This document shows positions 35,370 to 47,665 of a stretch of 64,000 nt of DNA, piece by piece. Origin of the DNA: Epiperipatus broadwayi (taxonomy: Eukaryota > Onychophora > Udeonychophora > Euonychophora > Peripatidae); the NCBI GenBank assembly GCA_028023455.1, contig JAQFVV010000022.1, positions 9,009,100 to 9,073,099 on the forward strand. Reading direction: 5' to 3'. The translations under genes and the position numbers were made by a program. The notes under the pieces were generated by a model, which did no database searches, was not told the DNA's origin, and saw only the letters and a program-made list of their open reading frames with translations. The first letter of the stretch is position 1, and every line of letters starts with the position of its first letter.

Positions 35370-36380
35370 AATGAATATAAACAAACTTTATTGCTCAGCT
35401 TAAACATATAATTACAATTTTTACTAATTAATACAAATTTTACACCTAGTATATTATTTATTCTGTAGTGTCCCTATTACATATTGCCCCTGGATAAATG
35501 TATATAAACATAGGTTTATACAAGTATAATATATTCAAAAAGCTGATAATTTTTTTAGTCTTTATTATTATTATTATTTTACGTAAAAAAATTGACAACC
35601 TGCCAAACTAATCACTTAATCCTTTAAATGCAAATTACAGCTATGTTGTTTCACTATTATCTAGATGTACCAAGTTATAGTTTCACGTATCAGTTTCTCA
35701 TTAAATTAGCTGCGCCTTTTTCCCCCTTCTTTTTTTTCTTTAGTTATAAATACAGGAATCATTAGAAAGATTACCTTACATTAACAAACAACACCTGAAA
35801 AAATGTGACATGATTACCTCTTATCACCTTCAAACATGACAGCAGACAATATTAACATTAGTATTGTAAATATTTGTTGTGCTGAGACGATTCTGTAATT
35901 ACACCTACGCATTATCTTGTTGGTGGTATTAAATGTAGATTTAAATTAAAATGCAGCGCCATAATTAAATGGTAGGAGGTTATAACATTATTTCATCAAT
36001 GTTTACTATGTTTATATATATGTAAGGTAAAGCAGCCTTTGATGGCTCATAGCAAGGGAAATATTGCTCTAAAAATCTCTCATATAGGGACAATGAAGCA
36101 GAAGATATCGTTCACCAGGTTTGTCACTACCTGAGTCAGTGAAAGTTTGAGTAATTTTTCATTTTTGTTTTGCTGTAAAGCGAAACATAGCTAAATACCA
36201 ATTTAATGACCAAATATTGGATAGTTAATTAGGTTATCTATGAATTAATTACCTGGGGGAGGGGGATAATACTAAAGTATTTTGAACTAGTGAAAGCAAT
36301 ACATATTTTATCTGACCTGAATTCGAATCCAAGTCGTCGAACTGAATTACATCAAAACAATGATGTTCTTATTGCATTTA
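35370..36380. other. No recognisable feature
   Basis: AT-rich sequence; nothing supported beyond short homopolymers and ggggga strings near 36255. Confidence 0.4.
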
Positions 36381-36384
36381 TCAT

Positions 36385-36468
36385 TAAAATCAGTCAACAC
36401 TTAGCACTTAGACAATCCCAATAACAAGCAACAATCTCAACCTGTTGTCAAGGTAACCTCCTAAGGCA
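36385..36468 (-). repeat. Family E dispersed repeat
   Basis: A longer minus-strand copy running from gttaccttgacaacagg through the attgttgcttgttattggg core to gtcaagtgttgactgatttt-like sequence. Confidence 0.55.
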
Positions 36469-36489
36469 CTCTCTGCCGTTTGGTTTTTT

Positions 36490-36645
36490 TTAATATATAA
36501 ATAATATGTAAATATTTGAAAACCAGGCACTCTTCACAAGCCTGGGAGCTTAATTGTAAGTGTGTGGTCATGTGTATCAGTTGTATGAGATAGTGTGGAT
36601 AGTTGAAGGGTGCTTGAAAATCTGAGTTCAAATCCTCCATACTTA
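36490..36645 (+). repeat. Family B partial copy joined to an inverted 3' end
   Basis: 36505-36556 is the reverse complement of the family B 3' end (compare 55295-55345). It is followed directly by the tRNA-like segment gtgtgtggtcatgtgtatca ... gagttcaaatcctcc in plus orientation, so this is again an inverted junction. No hammerhead remains. Confidence 0.55.
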
Positions 36646-36649
36646 TATA

Positions 36650-38260
36650 AATAATATGTAACTATTGGAAAAAATATAATAAATTGTTTAACATTATTAA
36701 AAATAAGAAATAATTGGACAAAAATTAATGATCAAACTAAAGCATGTTTTCAGCATAAAATTTCAAACTTTATTAATCACCCATATTCCATAATAATGCA
36801 TTAAGCATCGGTTTGCACAAGTTAGTAAAAAGGCAGAACAATCTCTGAATAAGACATTGCAGAATAAAAGGCTTTTCCTGCATCAATCTGCCCACTAAGT
36901 TGGTCTAATACCAGATGGTATAAATTACAGCTTTTTTATTAAATAATAATTGGATGAGTCAACATGGAAGAAAGCTCTTAGATTTATCCACGTTTGAACT
37001 TTAGGTCACATTTATTATTTGCAAATGTACTAACTACTACCATAAATTAAATTTAGTTAAATTTATCTAAATCAGGAAAGATACCAAGTAAGTTAAATTT
37101 TAAAGCATAATGTTGATAATTCTCATGTGATTAATTGGTTAGAGATCATGTATCATGCAAGCACCCAAATGGCAGGTTGAAAACCATATTTTCATTCAGT
37201 AAACTAAAGAAAATTATTTCACTTGGTACTGTTCTATTAGCCAGGGCCAGTTGTCCTGGATAATAGACAGTACCTTTCACTTTACTCAGCCCATAGAGAT
37301 AGTTAATGTTAATTAGCATTTCATTCAACATTATTTAGATATCTTTTTTTTATATATAATGTTACTTCCATATATAACATTATAACATTATGTAGATATC
37401 TTTTTTTTATATATAATGTTACTTCCATAGTGCAACATGCTCATAGCAAGTTTGTTGATGATCTCCACTACATGATTAAGCTTCAAAATATTTGTTTAAT
37501 AAGCATATTTATTGAAAGATTTTCTATATTGCAGTAGACTAATTTTAAAAATGTAACTTAAGAACATTCTGCCTTAAAGTTAAATATCTATTATATCAAA
37601 AGTTAGTAGTCAATAAGCTTAATGTTGATACTCATAATTCTTGGAAAGCCGCTATTCTGACATAATTTTTATTAATAGATAAAAGAATAGCAAGCTATCA
37701 TTTGATCATAGGACCATATTATTTAATTCATATTTTCACAGAGGATTAAACAATAACAATAAAAACATTTGACTGGCTTTATTGCTCGAGAATGCATAAG
37801 AAATTGTTGTACCAGAATTTTTTTGTACCTGGAATCAATTCTAGGACCCCACATCCCTCAGACTGACACTCTACTGCTGTGATAAATGGCACAGAGCTTT
37901 AAACAATAATTAAGACAAGTCTTAAAATGCTAATTATAATTTTGTGTATACATAGTCTTCAATTTATCTTTAGTCTGTAAGAAAATTAAATTATTTTTTA
38001 TCGTAACTAATATTTTAAAAGTTTTCAAGTGTATTTTTAAAAATGAAATAATTTGAAAATTTATTTAAGAATTATTACATCTGATTGGCTGTCACATAAG
38101 CATTTTAGATGCTTCTGTTGAAGGTTTTAGCCTTGCATGTTATTATTAAGATCTATTAGCAAATAAATAAAAAAAATCATCATCTTCACTTTACATCAAC
38201 TTATTTTCCTTCTTGTATGGATTGTTTTTAATCTTATTTAACATTAAAACATCTAAAAAA
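36650..38260. other. Mostly featureless; one short tandem duplication inside
   Basis: Besides the 38-bp duplication at 37334-37429 there is a weak minus-strand tRNA-like string around 37808-37890 (B-box-like ctagaattgattcc). The 61-codon minus frame at 37146-37331 is unsupported. Confidence 0.4.
37334..37429. repeat. Near-perfect 38-bp direct duplication
   Basis: 37334-37371 and 37392-37429 share agatatctttttttt followed by atatataatgttacttcc, separated by 20 bp of related TA-rich sequence. Confidence 0.75.
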
Positions 38261-38266
38261 TTGAAT

Positions 38267-38400
38267 ACATTTTATTTTTATTTTTTATTTTCCATGTGTC
38301 ATAGCATCAGCAGGAAGTGAACCCGCTAATCTGGAACAACTGCTTGTAAGGCAGCTGTGCTGACTACTCGACTACCAATACTTGACACATTTTATTTTTA
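38267..38400 (-). mobile_element. tRNA-derived SINE with 14-bp target duplication
   Basis: On the minus strand: gtattggtagtcgagtag, gctgccttacaagcagttg (anticodon arm), cgggttcacttcc and gctgatgctatgacacatgg, then an A-rich tail. The 14-bp direct repeat acattttattttta lies at 38267-38280 and 38387-38400. Same family as 41175-41271 and 44167-44272. Confidence 0.75.
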
Positions 38401-38404
38401 GTAA

Positions 38405-39430
38405 TAAAAATCATTCACATTACCAAAAATATATTTAAAATGTAAAAATAAGATTTCAAATTAAATTAAAATTTATCTACTTAATGACAAGCATAATATG
38501 AAAAGTTTTCATAGCATATGCAAGGAGTGAATAAATTAGTAAATGATGCTTCCCTGATTAGATCTGGTATCTATATAAATAAACAAAAACTAAAATACAA
38601 ATTCATTCTTTTAACTTTTCCCACATCTCAATGCTTTTTTTCTATCATACCATAGTGGCAGTTTGGGTTAAAGTTTAACATTTTATTTTATTGAAACCAT
38701 TATTTTATATTATGAGCCAATGGTTGATTTATTAGAAATATAAATTTACAAATGAAAAACATAAAAAAAGCATATTTCAACTTTTCAAATATAGAAAAAA
38801 ATAGTAAAGTGAAATTTGTAATAAAAATAATAACTTTTTTTTATTAAACAATTAAACAACAAAAGCAAAAAAAATACATTAATGAAATCTTAGTTAATTA
38901 AACTTTGTTTCTTATACCAAACAAATTATTAAGTCATCATAAATCTATGCAATTCTGTTCTAAAATTTAAAATTGCATTTATAATTATTAAAATATCACA
39001 AAAGTTCAGTATTGCGAACTCCTGAACTTTGCTTTTTACAAAATAAAACATAATCAAATAAAATTGAATATAATCATGAAAATATATATTTTTAACAATT
39101 ACTATATAAATGTTTTTTTAAATTAGTCAAATATTTAAATAAGCAAGGAAAATAGAGAAATGTAAATCATGTAATGATCATATAATTGGTGATTATAAAG
39201 TTGATGCCCACATTGACAAAATTGAAGAACTTAATAAAGCAACTAGAAGTCTATCTTTTGGTTAGAATCATATAGATTTTTTTTACAATATTTGGTAAGA
39301 ATTCTCTAAAAAAATCCATATGCTAAATACATAAATAGCTTCTTGTTTATTATATGCTAACTTCATCTCTTCCTTTTTGTTTTCTCTTTTTTTTTTTAAA
39401 AAAAAATCAATAGATTAATAATTGATTATG
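38405..39430. other. No recognisable feature
   Basis: Very AT-rich with A- and T-runs; no open frame worth reporting. Confidence 0.4.
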
Positions 39431-39439
39431 TTTTTATCT

Positions 39440-40130
39440 ATTTATTGGCTTACATTAGGAAAGTTCCCAGAAACAGATGACATATTTCCAGAGTTTCTAA
39501 AAAATTTAAGACCTAAAGCCAAAGGATGGTTGACAGAATTATTTGGTAACATTAATCATATAAAAAATATTACTAAAATTTGACAAACATATAAAACTAT
39601 AGCAGTTTTTAACCCAACCAAACCAGTAATGATCCAAAGATCTGTCACCCAATATTATTTTTATGTGATTCCTATAAGCTTTTTGAAAAATCATGTTAAT
39701 AGGAATTTCACCAATAATTGAGAGTCAACGTTCTATAGAACAGATTGATTTTAGCCCAGGAAGGAGCTGTTGTGAATAAGTTTTATCTTTGACTACTCAC
39801 ATTGAGAAATGCTTTCAAAAATAAAAATTAAACTGGGTTATATTGATCTAACTTTAGCTTAGGAAAGCTATTAATTTATTTGACAAAATGCTCTTTAATA
39901 GAAAATTTCAAGTGGCGTTAAATAATCATCATAGTAGAGACCAAATTTAACAGTATGGACTGTTACTGGATTCAGTTCTCCTCATATTCATCAGTGATCT
40001 TCATTATACAGAAGGTAGGAAATTCATTTATGTTGATAATATTGTGAGATTTTTTCCAGAAATGGAAAAATCTCTCAATAAAGATATGAAAAAATTGGAA
40101 ATATTTTTCAAAGGATATAACCTTTCGCAA
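39440..40130 (+). pseudogene. Jockey-superfamily-like LINE reverse transcriptase remnant
   Basis: Across shifting plus frames the translation gives GKFPETDDIFPEFLKNLRPK and AKGWLTELFGNINHIKNITK (the pre-RT and RT1 region), FNPTKP with P-ISxL remains, IIESQ...EQIDFSPGRSCCE (RT block with the usual GFRPGRSC), LTTHIEKCFQ, then KFIYVDNIVRF where the catalytic Y-A-D-D box belongs (40029-40040, here YVDN), and KDMKKLEIFFKGYNL. The block order is that of Jockey/CR1-type RTs. The altered catalytic box plus many stops make it inactive. No endonuclease part or 3' tail was recognised. Confidence 0.65.
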
Positions 40131-40139
40131 TAATAGTTT

Positions 40140-41170
40140 GAAGTATGATTCTTACTCCATGCTATTTAGGAGTGACTTTGGATTAATTTTTAGAATAATC
40201 TCCTTGGAAAGTTATGTGGTACTAATTGAGGTTGTATTGATTTCTTTTTTTTTTTTTTTTTTGTGAACACCCAAATTTTGTTCCTACATTTCTGAAATCA
40301 TGTGATTATGAATCTGTGAATTTATGAATAATGAATATGTGTGTATTGAGAGGTTTTCTGTATACATTGGATTGTAGAGGAGGCTAAAAACTACATGTAT
40401 ATATTCTTGAAAATTTCCAAGTATCAGATAATGCAATAAGAATTTATTTTGCTAATGAAGTTTTTATCTTTAACTAGTAATATTAAGCTTTGATTCAATT
40501 TTTTTATTTATTAATGAAAGTTATATTTAAAAAAAAAACCCTCACTACAATGACCTCTTTTAGTTGATTTCTTTATAAAAGTTTAAATGATAGGATTTTC
40601 ACCATCTAATTAATAACTTTTATTATTCAATCAGTCATTTTATCTTTTCGCTACTCTAATTTGTTTTAGTATATTGTTATGGCAATCAAGAATTTTTTTT
40701 AAACGTTTGCGTTAATTAGTCTTATTAAAGAAGATAAAAACATTAATTTTATTCAACTCTTCTTTGCTTAATTATGCACAGGTGTCGCAAAAAAAAAATG
40801 CAGTGCACTGGTAAAGAATCGTTCAAAGACTGTTATTTGAAAGTGAAGCTTGCTCAAAATTTTTGACTGAAAACATCACTTGGCTGGATGAAATTATTAT
40901 AATTATGCTTTTCATTTGACTAATTAACAACAATGTCCCTAGGGATATTTTAATTTTTAATATTGTTGCTTAAAATTAAAATTTCTACAGAAAATTTCAA
41001 GTAGATTAGTTTAAAAATATATTAATTCAAAAGTTTAGAAGATTATTAATTAAATACTTATTTACAGCACAAAACTTCAATTTTAACTAATTGTAAAAAA
41101 TTGGAAGGTCTTTGCTACTCTAAGATAGCAACCATTATATGATAAATTTATTTAGTCGTGCCGATTAACT
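40140..41170. other. No recognisable feature
   Basis: AT-rich sequence with a 17-nt T run (40245-40262). Nothing supported. Confidence 0.4.
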
Positions 41171-41174
41171 TGAT

Positions 41175-41271
41175 TCCCCCCCCCATGTGTCATAGCATCA
41201 GGCGGGAAGCGAACCCGGGACAACTGCTTGTAAAGCAGCTGTTGCTGACCTCTCGACCACCAATGCTTGAC
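41175..41271 (-). mobile_element. tRNA-derived SINE (valine-like anticodon arm, UAC)
   Basis: The minus strand starts agcattggtggtcgagaggt and has an anticodon arm gctgctttacaagcagt whose 7-nt loop places UAC at the anticodon. It then has cccgggttcgcttcccg and an acceptor 3' strand tgatgct pairing with agcattg. After gctatgacacatg comes a run of 9 C in plus orientation (41176-41184) instead of poly-A. The flanks gccgattaac and gccgaataaaac may be a decayed target duplication. This is the best full-length copy of the family. Confidence 0.7.
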
Positions 41272-41639
41272 AAATCCAAGCCGAATAAAACTTGCACTTT
41301 TTTTTAAGTTGCAATAGATAGAATTTTTCTTTCAATTTATTGTCAGCATATGTATCTATCTAATTATTCATCATTTTTGATTTAACATTGACCATAATTA
41401 TTTATTATTATCTATTTTTAGTAGTCTAAAAAACTTAGTTATCCTAATCTGTCTTCTGTCAGAGACCTGAAAGGATTCTTCATGCAAAAACAATTGCCCT
41501 AATTAGTTTGGTACAGAAGTAGAGTGACAGACTCCAGAGTTCAATATCTATGGATCTATGCATCTGTTCTTATCTCTTCTATCAATATGTCCCTAACTCC
41601 ATTTCAATGGTGTCAGTGATAACTTATTAGTTCTCTCAT

Positions 41640-42520
41640 CCATGTATTTTATTTTCAATATTTTTTTGTTACTTCTAACATACATATAACCATACTTTGT
41701 TGAGTGACTTTTCTATCAGATGTCCATGTCTTAGATCCATAAATAAAAACTGGAAAAATACATCTACTAAAAATCTTTTTTTTTAATTCATAGGCATATT
41801 TCCTTTTAATATTATTTCTACAAAAAACTCTCCATACAAATTTAATTCTATAATTAATTTCACCCATTATGTTTTCATTCTTATTAATAGTCTGACCAAG
41901 GTATTTAGTTATTACCTTTTTTTAATTTGTCATTATTAGTTTTTATTTGTTTCTTCTGAGAAAATCCCTTGAATAATACTTTAATCTTTTTTTTAGCATT
42001 TATTTTTAGTCCTATTTTCTTATTTTCATCTGATAATTGATTCTTGCAATATTTTCTGAAGGTCTGAAACATTATTTGCAAAAACAATTACATCATCTGC
42101 AAAATCTAGATAAATTAAGGAAACTGCATTTATTTTTGTTGCTTTAGCTTCTCCACAAAATATTTATTGTAAAGTTGTTGTAAAAGTTTTGGAAATATTT
42201 AATATCCCTGTTGTATATTCTTATCAATGTTAATCTTTTTAATGTTACCATGTAATCTAATCATTGTTTTTTCATTTTGATAAATATTCTTCAGAATATG
42301 ATAATATCATCTTGATTGTCCAAAGCTTTAATTACTGTGGAAATACTTATAGAGACAAATGTTTTTTTTTTTATAATCAACAAATTCAATGTATAATGGT
42401 AACTTATATTCATTGGTATTTTTTTATAATTTTTTCCAATACGTAAATGTGATTCACTGTGGTAAAATGTCTTTTAAATCCAATTTCTTGTCTTGGTTGG
42501 TTAAAATCCAATGTTCACTC
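41640..42520 (-). pseudogene. RTE-like LINE reverse transcriptase remnant
   Basis: Minus-strand translation, upstream to downstream: EIGFKRHFTTVNHIYVLEKI (RT block 2), ISTVIKALDNQ, then LIYLDFADDVIVFANNVSDL with an intact FADD catalytic box (42092-42103). Next are GLKINAKKKIKVLFKG and NYRIKFVWRVF, KKKIFSRCIFPVFIYGSKTW (the LPVLTYGxETW block) and MLEVTKK. This is the RTE-type RT order. Frameshifts and stops separate the blocks, so it is dead despite the intact FADD. It may be the same family as the 3' ends at 26.3 and 32.2 kb. Confidence 0.75.
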
Positions 42521-42941
42521 CAGATATGTTATAATTATCTTGGTAAAAATTTGATTATTTGTTTTTAATTAATATGGAAATAATATTCATAATGACAATT
42601 TGTAACATTCTATTAAGAAAATGGGATGTGCTTATAGTTAAGATTATAATTAAAATTTGCATACATTTGTTTGTCTGCATAATGAAGTCATTTCTTTTTT
42701 CCTTATAACCTAAAGTTGAGTTCACTTTTAGTGAAGTTGATCATAATCATAGCTCTACACAAACCATTTTTTTGTTTTCAGCAAGGTCCATGTAATACTT
42801 TTGAAATGAAATCAAATTAAATCACTTATTTTTAAAATACAGTAAACTTCTTAAATTTTAACCTTATTTTAAAAGAGAAAATATGTTTAGTGTTTTCCTG
42901 AAGGTTGTGATGATGGTGTTTTAATTGTATTTACATATTGG

Positions 42942-43490
42942 ACTATCTCCATCAATTAATGTGAGTATTGAATGTCTTTATAAAAAATTAACTTTATTTA
43001 AATATTCCAAATACATTTAATTGTTGGTAATAGCACATAGGTTAGTATATACACAATGTTTTGAGAGGTATTATTGTCCCCTCTTCTTAATATTGCTGGC
43101 CTGACCAGTGCCAGTATAAGCATGAGAATTGAACCTGGGCCCTTAGAGTCTTGAATATAAATCAAGAGGAACCTCATAGATAAGTATATAAAATTTCTAC
43201 TGATTGTTGCCTTTGGCAGGATGGCTCAATTGGTTAGAGCATTACCTTAAAATATAATACTTAAGAATCTAAGGGTACAGGTTCAATTCTCATGCTAGTA
43301 CTGTCACTTGTCAGGCCAGCAATACCTGAAGAAAAGGGGAGAATAATACCTCTTAAAACATTGTGCATATATTAACTTGTGTGCTATTACTAGCAGAAGA
43401 ATGTATTTGGAATATTTAAATAAAGTTAAATTTTTATAAAGACATTCAGAACTCATATTAGATAATGGAAATAGTCCAAGATATAAATAC
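42942..43490. mobile_element. Family C: inverted pair of tRNA-derived SINEs
   Basis: The plus unit (about 43205-43490) begins with a tRNA-like head: ggcaggatggctcaattgg and ttagagcattacc (A box), then acaggttcaattctcatgc (B box). The body includes ctgtcaggccagcaatacc-like sequence and tttaaataaagttaaattt. The minus unit (about 42942-43152) is a copy lacking the first part of the tRNA head. The two units face each other across about 50 bp. No TSD was found. A related pair lies at 52495-52990. Confidence 0.7.
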
Positions 43491-43494
43491 AAAG

Positions 43495-44150
43495 AAAATA
43501 TGTTTGGTCAATATATTGTGATCACCCGAGTTGATCATGATTAGCATTTAAGCTGACTACACTGTGGTTTTAAAAGCCTCAAAATAACTTTTGAAATTTC
43601 TATTTTTATCACTGTAGGGTTTTTTTTTTTTGTAATTTTAGTTTGCAAATTTTGGGCAACAGAAGATTGAAAATTTCACTTTTAATACAATGCATAATGA
43701 ATGCACTGTAAGAAAGCTAAAAACCAATGCATACAGAATATTTTTTAGCTTTTAAAATGAAGTTTATCTTCTATATTTGTGGTAGATTAAAATCTCAACA
43801 GGATTTAATGGCTGTCATTTAATGGCCTTTTACTATAGTGAAACTATTTTTAAATTATGCATGCATGTACTTTTTAACACTATACATTTAACACTTAATT
43901 TGAGATCTATAAGGATTACATGGAACACTTCTTTCAATAAACTTACATCATTTTTATGCACCTCTAGTGATTTTCCAAAATATATTTAAAGTTTTTGAAT
44001 ATTTTGTTTAATATTAATTTTTTTTGTTTTAATTAGTTAATATGACATGTACCTCTAGTGCTTGTGATAAAAAAATCCTAATTTTTAATTAGTTATAGAT
44101 ATGTATTATTATTTTATTAATTTTTAATTTATAATATTTAACATGGTGAA
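43495..44150. other. No recognisable feature
   Basis: AT-rich; nothing supported. Confidence 0.4.
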
Positions 44151-44155
44151 TATAC

Positions 44156-44283
44156 AAAACTATTCAAGCGCTGTTAGCCGAGAGGACAGTGCAGCTGTCT
44201 TGCAAACAAGCAGTTGGTTGGAGACGGTTGTTGCGGGTTCACCTCCCGGCTGATGCTATGACATATGGAAAAAAAACTATTCA
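44156..44283 (+). mobile_element. tRNA-derived SINE with 11-bp target duplication
   Basis: The plus strand reads gcgctgttagccgagagg, an altered anticodon region (gcagctgtcttgcaaac plus about 25 extra bases), gcgggttcacctcccgg (B box) and ctgatgctatgacatatgg, then an 8-A tail. The 11-bp aaaactattca occurs at 44156-44166 and 44273-44283. Confidence 0.75.
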
Positions 44284-44289
44284 CAATTC

Positions 44290-45470
44290 AGTAATAATTA
44301 AAAATAGAGAGAAAATACTTCTAATTAGCACCAAACTCATGAGTTTAGTAACAAATTTTCTTCATTCTCTTTAACTAGCTTACTAACATTCTCTAACATA
44401 TTTTTACAACCCCTACTGGCTATTTATGTTATATTTTCAACTTTTTATTTTTAATGACATAATTTTTATTCTGCATTATATTATTACCATTTTCAATTTA
44501 TTTCTTAGAAATACAAGTTAAAAAATAAAAACCCTTCTTAAAAATAATATTGCCATTTTGTAAGTGTAAAACTTAGGTAGTAAATTAAATTACATAATTA
44601 GAACATTAGCTTTTGTTATTTTTCAAATGCCAGTAAAATGTATTTGAAATGAAATAACATTTATTTGAACTCCATTTCTAAAAATCTGAATAAATTTTTG
44701 TCAAGAAAACATAAAACAATGAAATTATGTTTTAAAACTTAAAATATATAGTTATATACTTTTTTAAAAAAAAAATTAAGTAAAATATTAAGTCTGAACA
44801 TCTATTTGCAAATACAATCAAAAATGCATCTTCATCCAAAAGGCCATTATTTGACTGAAGTATCTGGTTAACAGGTTAAAGGTGTTTGATGTATCTTTTA
44901 AAAAGTGTTTTATGAATATCGTTTAATAAAATATATTAAGATTAAAAATTATGATTACTATCAAAAAAAAATTAGTTTAATAAATTATTAAGTTTTTAAT
45001 TTATTTAAAATGTATATTTTGTTTGTTTTTATCTAAGTGCATTTGTATATAAACAAAAAATATTATTTAAATTAATAAATATAAGCAATACATTATAAGT
45101 CAGTATATAAAATTAAATATTCCTGTTTAATCTTGCAACATTACCAATTAATTCTCATTTTCAATTAAGTACAAGCATCAAAATCCTCTATATATGAAAT
45201 AATTTTATTTAAATGACTGAAAACCAAATATTATAAAAAAGAATCTTGAAACTTTGAAGCATTCATTGTATTTAATCGTAGTGGTCATTGATAAAGCATT
45301 GCTTATATGTTACTATCAGAAAAAAACTTGATGCATACATCTAAAATTATTGAGTCTCTTTAGCTTTCATCATTTCCAAATATAACTAAGATACATAAAT
45401 ATAGATTTGAATGATAAATCTTAATTACATTTTTTTAAATATGCTATACATTATCACATACACACACATA
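44290..45470. other. No recognisable feature
   Basis: Very AT-rich, ending in a (CA/TA)-rich stretch at 45455-45490. Nothing supported. Confidence 0.4.
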
Positions 45471-45476
45471 TATATG

Positions 45477-46097
45477 TATATATATTCATAGTATTATTTT
45501 TGGAAGTTTCCATAATAGCTAAATAGTGGAAGTTTCAGTACAATAACAACTACTTTCCTCAGTGTTTCTTCTTTCTCAAATCATAATAATGTATGTGGTA
45601 AGATTTAAAATCATTAATTTTTTCTTTTGTAATTTTCTCCTCATTCTCAAATTCTATTGGATGTTTTAAAAAATATTTTATCCTCTAATAGCTTTTTCCA
45701 AATATTGTTAGTTTTCTTCAATTCACACTTTTCATTTATGTTCTTAGGCCTTTTAAAAATCTCTATAGCTTCCCTTAGCAATCTCTAGTCATTTTGTTCA
45801 ATTTTTTCCAGAATTTATTTTATTAAAATTGATATCATGGTTAATTAATTCAATGTGTGAATAAGTGGCTGATGAATCAGGTTTTTCTCTAACTGCCAAA
45901 ATGAGTTCTTCCTTTTTTATATTTATTCTATGATTGGTCTGTCCAATGTAAGAATGTGAAGAAACTCCACATGCAGTTTCGTATACACCATGATACTCCA
46001 AAGAAATTTTATTTGTAGGATGTGAAAATAATTCATTAATTTTTTAAAATGTATAAACTGTGTATATATATTAAAACATTACCAATTTTGTCAGTTA
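45477..46097 (-). pseudogene. Penelope-like element remnant, minus copy: linker and GIY-YIG endonuclease
   Basis: The minus strand runs from VTDKIGNVL and KINELFSHPTNKISLEYH into GVYETACG, SHSYIGQTNHRINI (a clear G-V-Y ... Y-I-G pair, the GIY-YIG signature), EELILAVREK, SSATYSHIELINHDINFNK. Decayed matches to LLREVTEILK and KCELNK then follow. The 67-codon frame at 45798-46001 is the best-preserved part. The 3' region (about 45477-45600) matches the 3' region of the plus copy. The copy is 5' truncated at about 46097, where it meets the plus copy. Confidence 0.8.
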
Positions 46098-47090
46098 CTT
46101 CATTTATATATGGCAAACTGTCTTTTCACAACATCAAATTTACTATGGAAGTAAAAAACAATAACCAACTTCCACTCTTAGATGTTTTAATTGAAAGAAA
46201 GAAGGATTTTTTTTTTTAACCCATGGTATATATAGAAAGCAAACCCACACTGGAAGATATCCACATTTTTCTTTTCATCACCATCTAGCACAATTATTTT
46301 CAGTAGTAAAGACATTATTAAATAGAACTAAGAGTCTTGCTGATAGCCATTTTTATTAACATATCTATGCTACTAAAAAACTCTTTTTCATAATGGTTTT
46401 GATCACAAGATCATTAATAGGGCTTTTTTATATAATAAGAAAAAAAAAAATTGTGCTTCCGAATTTAAAACTGTTCTACGATATATAAAAAGAGTAACTG
46501 ATAAAATTGGTAATGTTTTAATAAATTAAAGAAAATAATATCCAACACATTCTAAAGATAAAATTCCTTTGGAATGTCATAGTGTATATAAAATTTCATG
46601 TGGAGTTTGTTCACCAATTGTAGAATAAACATAAGGAAAAACACATTTTGGCAGTTAGAGAAAAATCCAATTCATCAGCCATTTATTCATACATTAAATT
46701 AACTAACTATGAGATCAATTTTAATAAAACACCTAATCTATCTAAAATTAAACAATATGACCAGAGACTGCTAAGAGAAGTTACAGAGATTTTAAAGATG
46801 ATTAAGAGCGTAAATGAAAAGTGTGAATTGAACAAAATTAACAATATTTGGAAAATGCTATTGGAGGATAAAATATTTTTTAAAATTTCTCAACCAATAG
46901 AATTTGAAAATGAGAAAATAACAAAGAAAAAAAAAAAGATTTTAAATCTCACCGCACACATTTTTATGATTTGAGAAAGAAGCTCTGAGGAAAGTAATTG
47001 CTATTGTACTGAAATGCTAACTATTTAGCTGTTATATTTTTACTACATGGCAGATCCTGGAAATAATACTATGAATTCATTTAACCATGA
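46098..47090 (+). pseudogene. Penelope-like element remnant, plus copy: RT C-terminus and GIY-YIG endonuclease
   Basis: The plus strand has KLSFHNIKFTMEVKNNNQLP and LLDVLIERK (the LPFLDVLV block of Penelope RTs), a decayed KPTHTxRYLH region, KTLLNRTKSLADSHFY and NGFDHKIINRAFLYNKK. Next are RYIKRVTDKIGNVL and DKIPLECHSVYKISCGVC (GIY half; the YIG half is damaged). A 108-codon frame (46648-46974) gives the C-terminal part: AVREKSNSSAIYSYIKLTNY, KIKQYDQRLLREVTEILK and LNKINNIWKMLLEDKIFF. Stops and shifts lie between the blocks. The element belongs to a different lineage from those at 15.2 and 33.2 kb. Confidence 0.8.
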
Positions 47091-47505
47091 GAATATTAAA
47101 ATTAGTATATATGTGTGTGTCAAATATTGACTTCAGGCTCTTAGTATAATCCAATATCGGTAGATTGTGGAATGATTAACTATACTTAATGTATAGTAGC
47201 TGATTAGGAAGGAGTATCTTCAGCTGATTTGAACAATATAATAATGGTTCATCAAAATCTAGATGCTGCTTATAATTAGAAATCTTTTCTGACTTTCTTG
47301 ACAGTACTTTTTTTTTATTTCCTTCTTTTTTGCTACATTACTGTCTTGGAGTAGGAAAAGGGACTGTTGTCATAAGTTTCTCATATCATTAATTCTCTAA
47401 ACATGACAAGGAAATTGTGAATTTGCACAACCACATTTCCAAACTTTAGCTATATTTACAGTAATTCCAATTCTTTTTTTTAGGTGTGTTTATAAATACA
47501 TATAA
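47091..47505. other. No recognisable feature
   Basis: AT-rich spacer between the Penelope pair and the family A palindrome. Confidence 0.35.
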
Positions 47506-47606
47506 GTATTAAAACAGGCAAAACTCTCTATACATATTGCCACTCAGTGCAAGCCAGAGTAATCAATGGATGCCAGAAGGCTTGTGCATATAATCCTCAT
47601 CTACTC

Positions 47607-47665
47607 ATCCAATATCCCCAGACGAGTTTCTGGTTTGTAGCCTTCATCAGTGAGGAGCCTTGGAT
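47607..47665 (-). ncRNA. Hammerhead ribozyme-like motif (family A, unit 1)
   Basis: Minus strand: AUCCAA/UUGGAU outer stem I, UCCUCA/UGGGGA inner stem I, intact CUGAUGA, stem II AGGC-UACAA-ACCA (one pair lost), intact GAAA, stem III AC-UC-GU and C17. The core is intact; stem II is weakened by one mismatch plus the family A-A mismatch. Confidence 0.6.

Noticed and set aside
46960-47030. ctgaggaaagta ... tactgaaa at the Penelope 3' end looked like a third hammerhead core
   Set aside because: A weak AGTA/TACT-type stem II can be drawn in the minus copy only with a bulge, and no stem III or stem I pairs around it in either copy.
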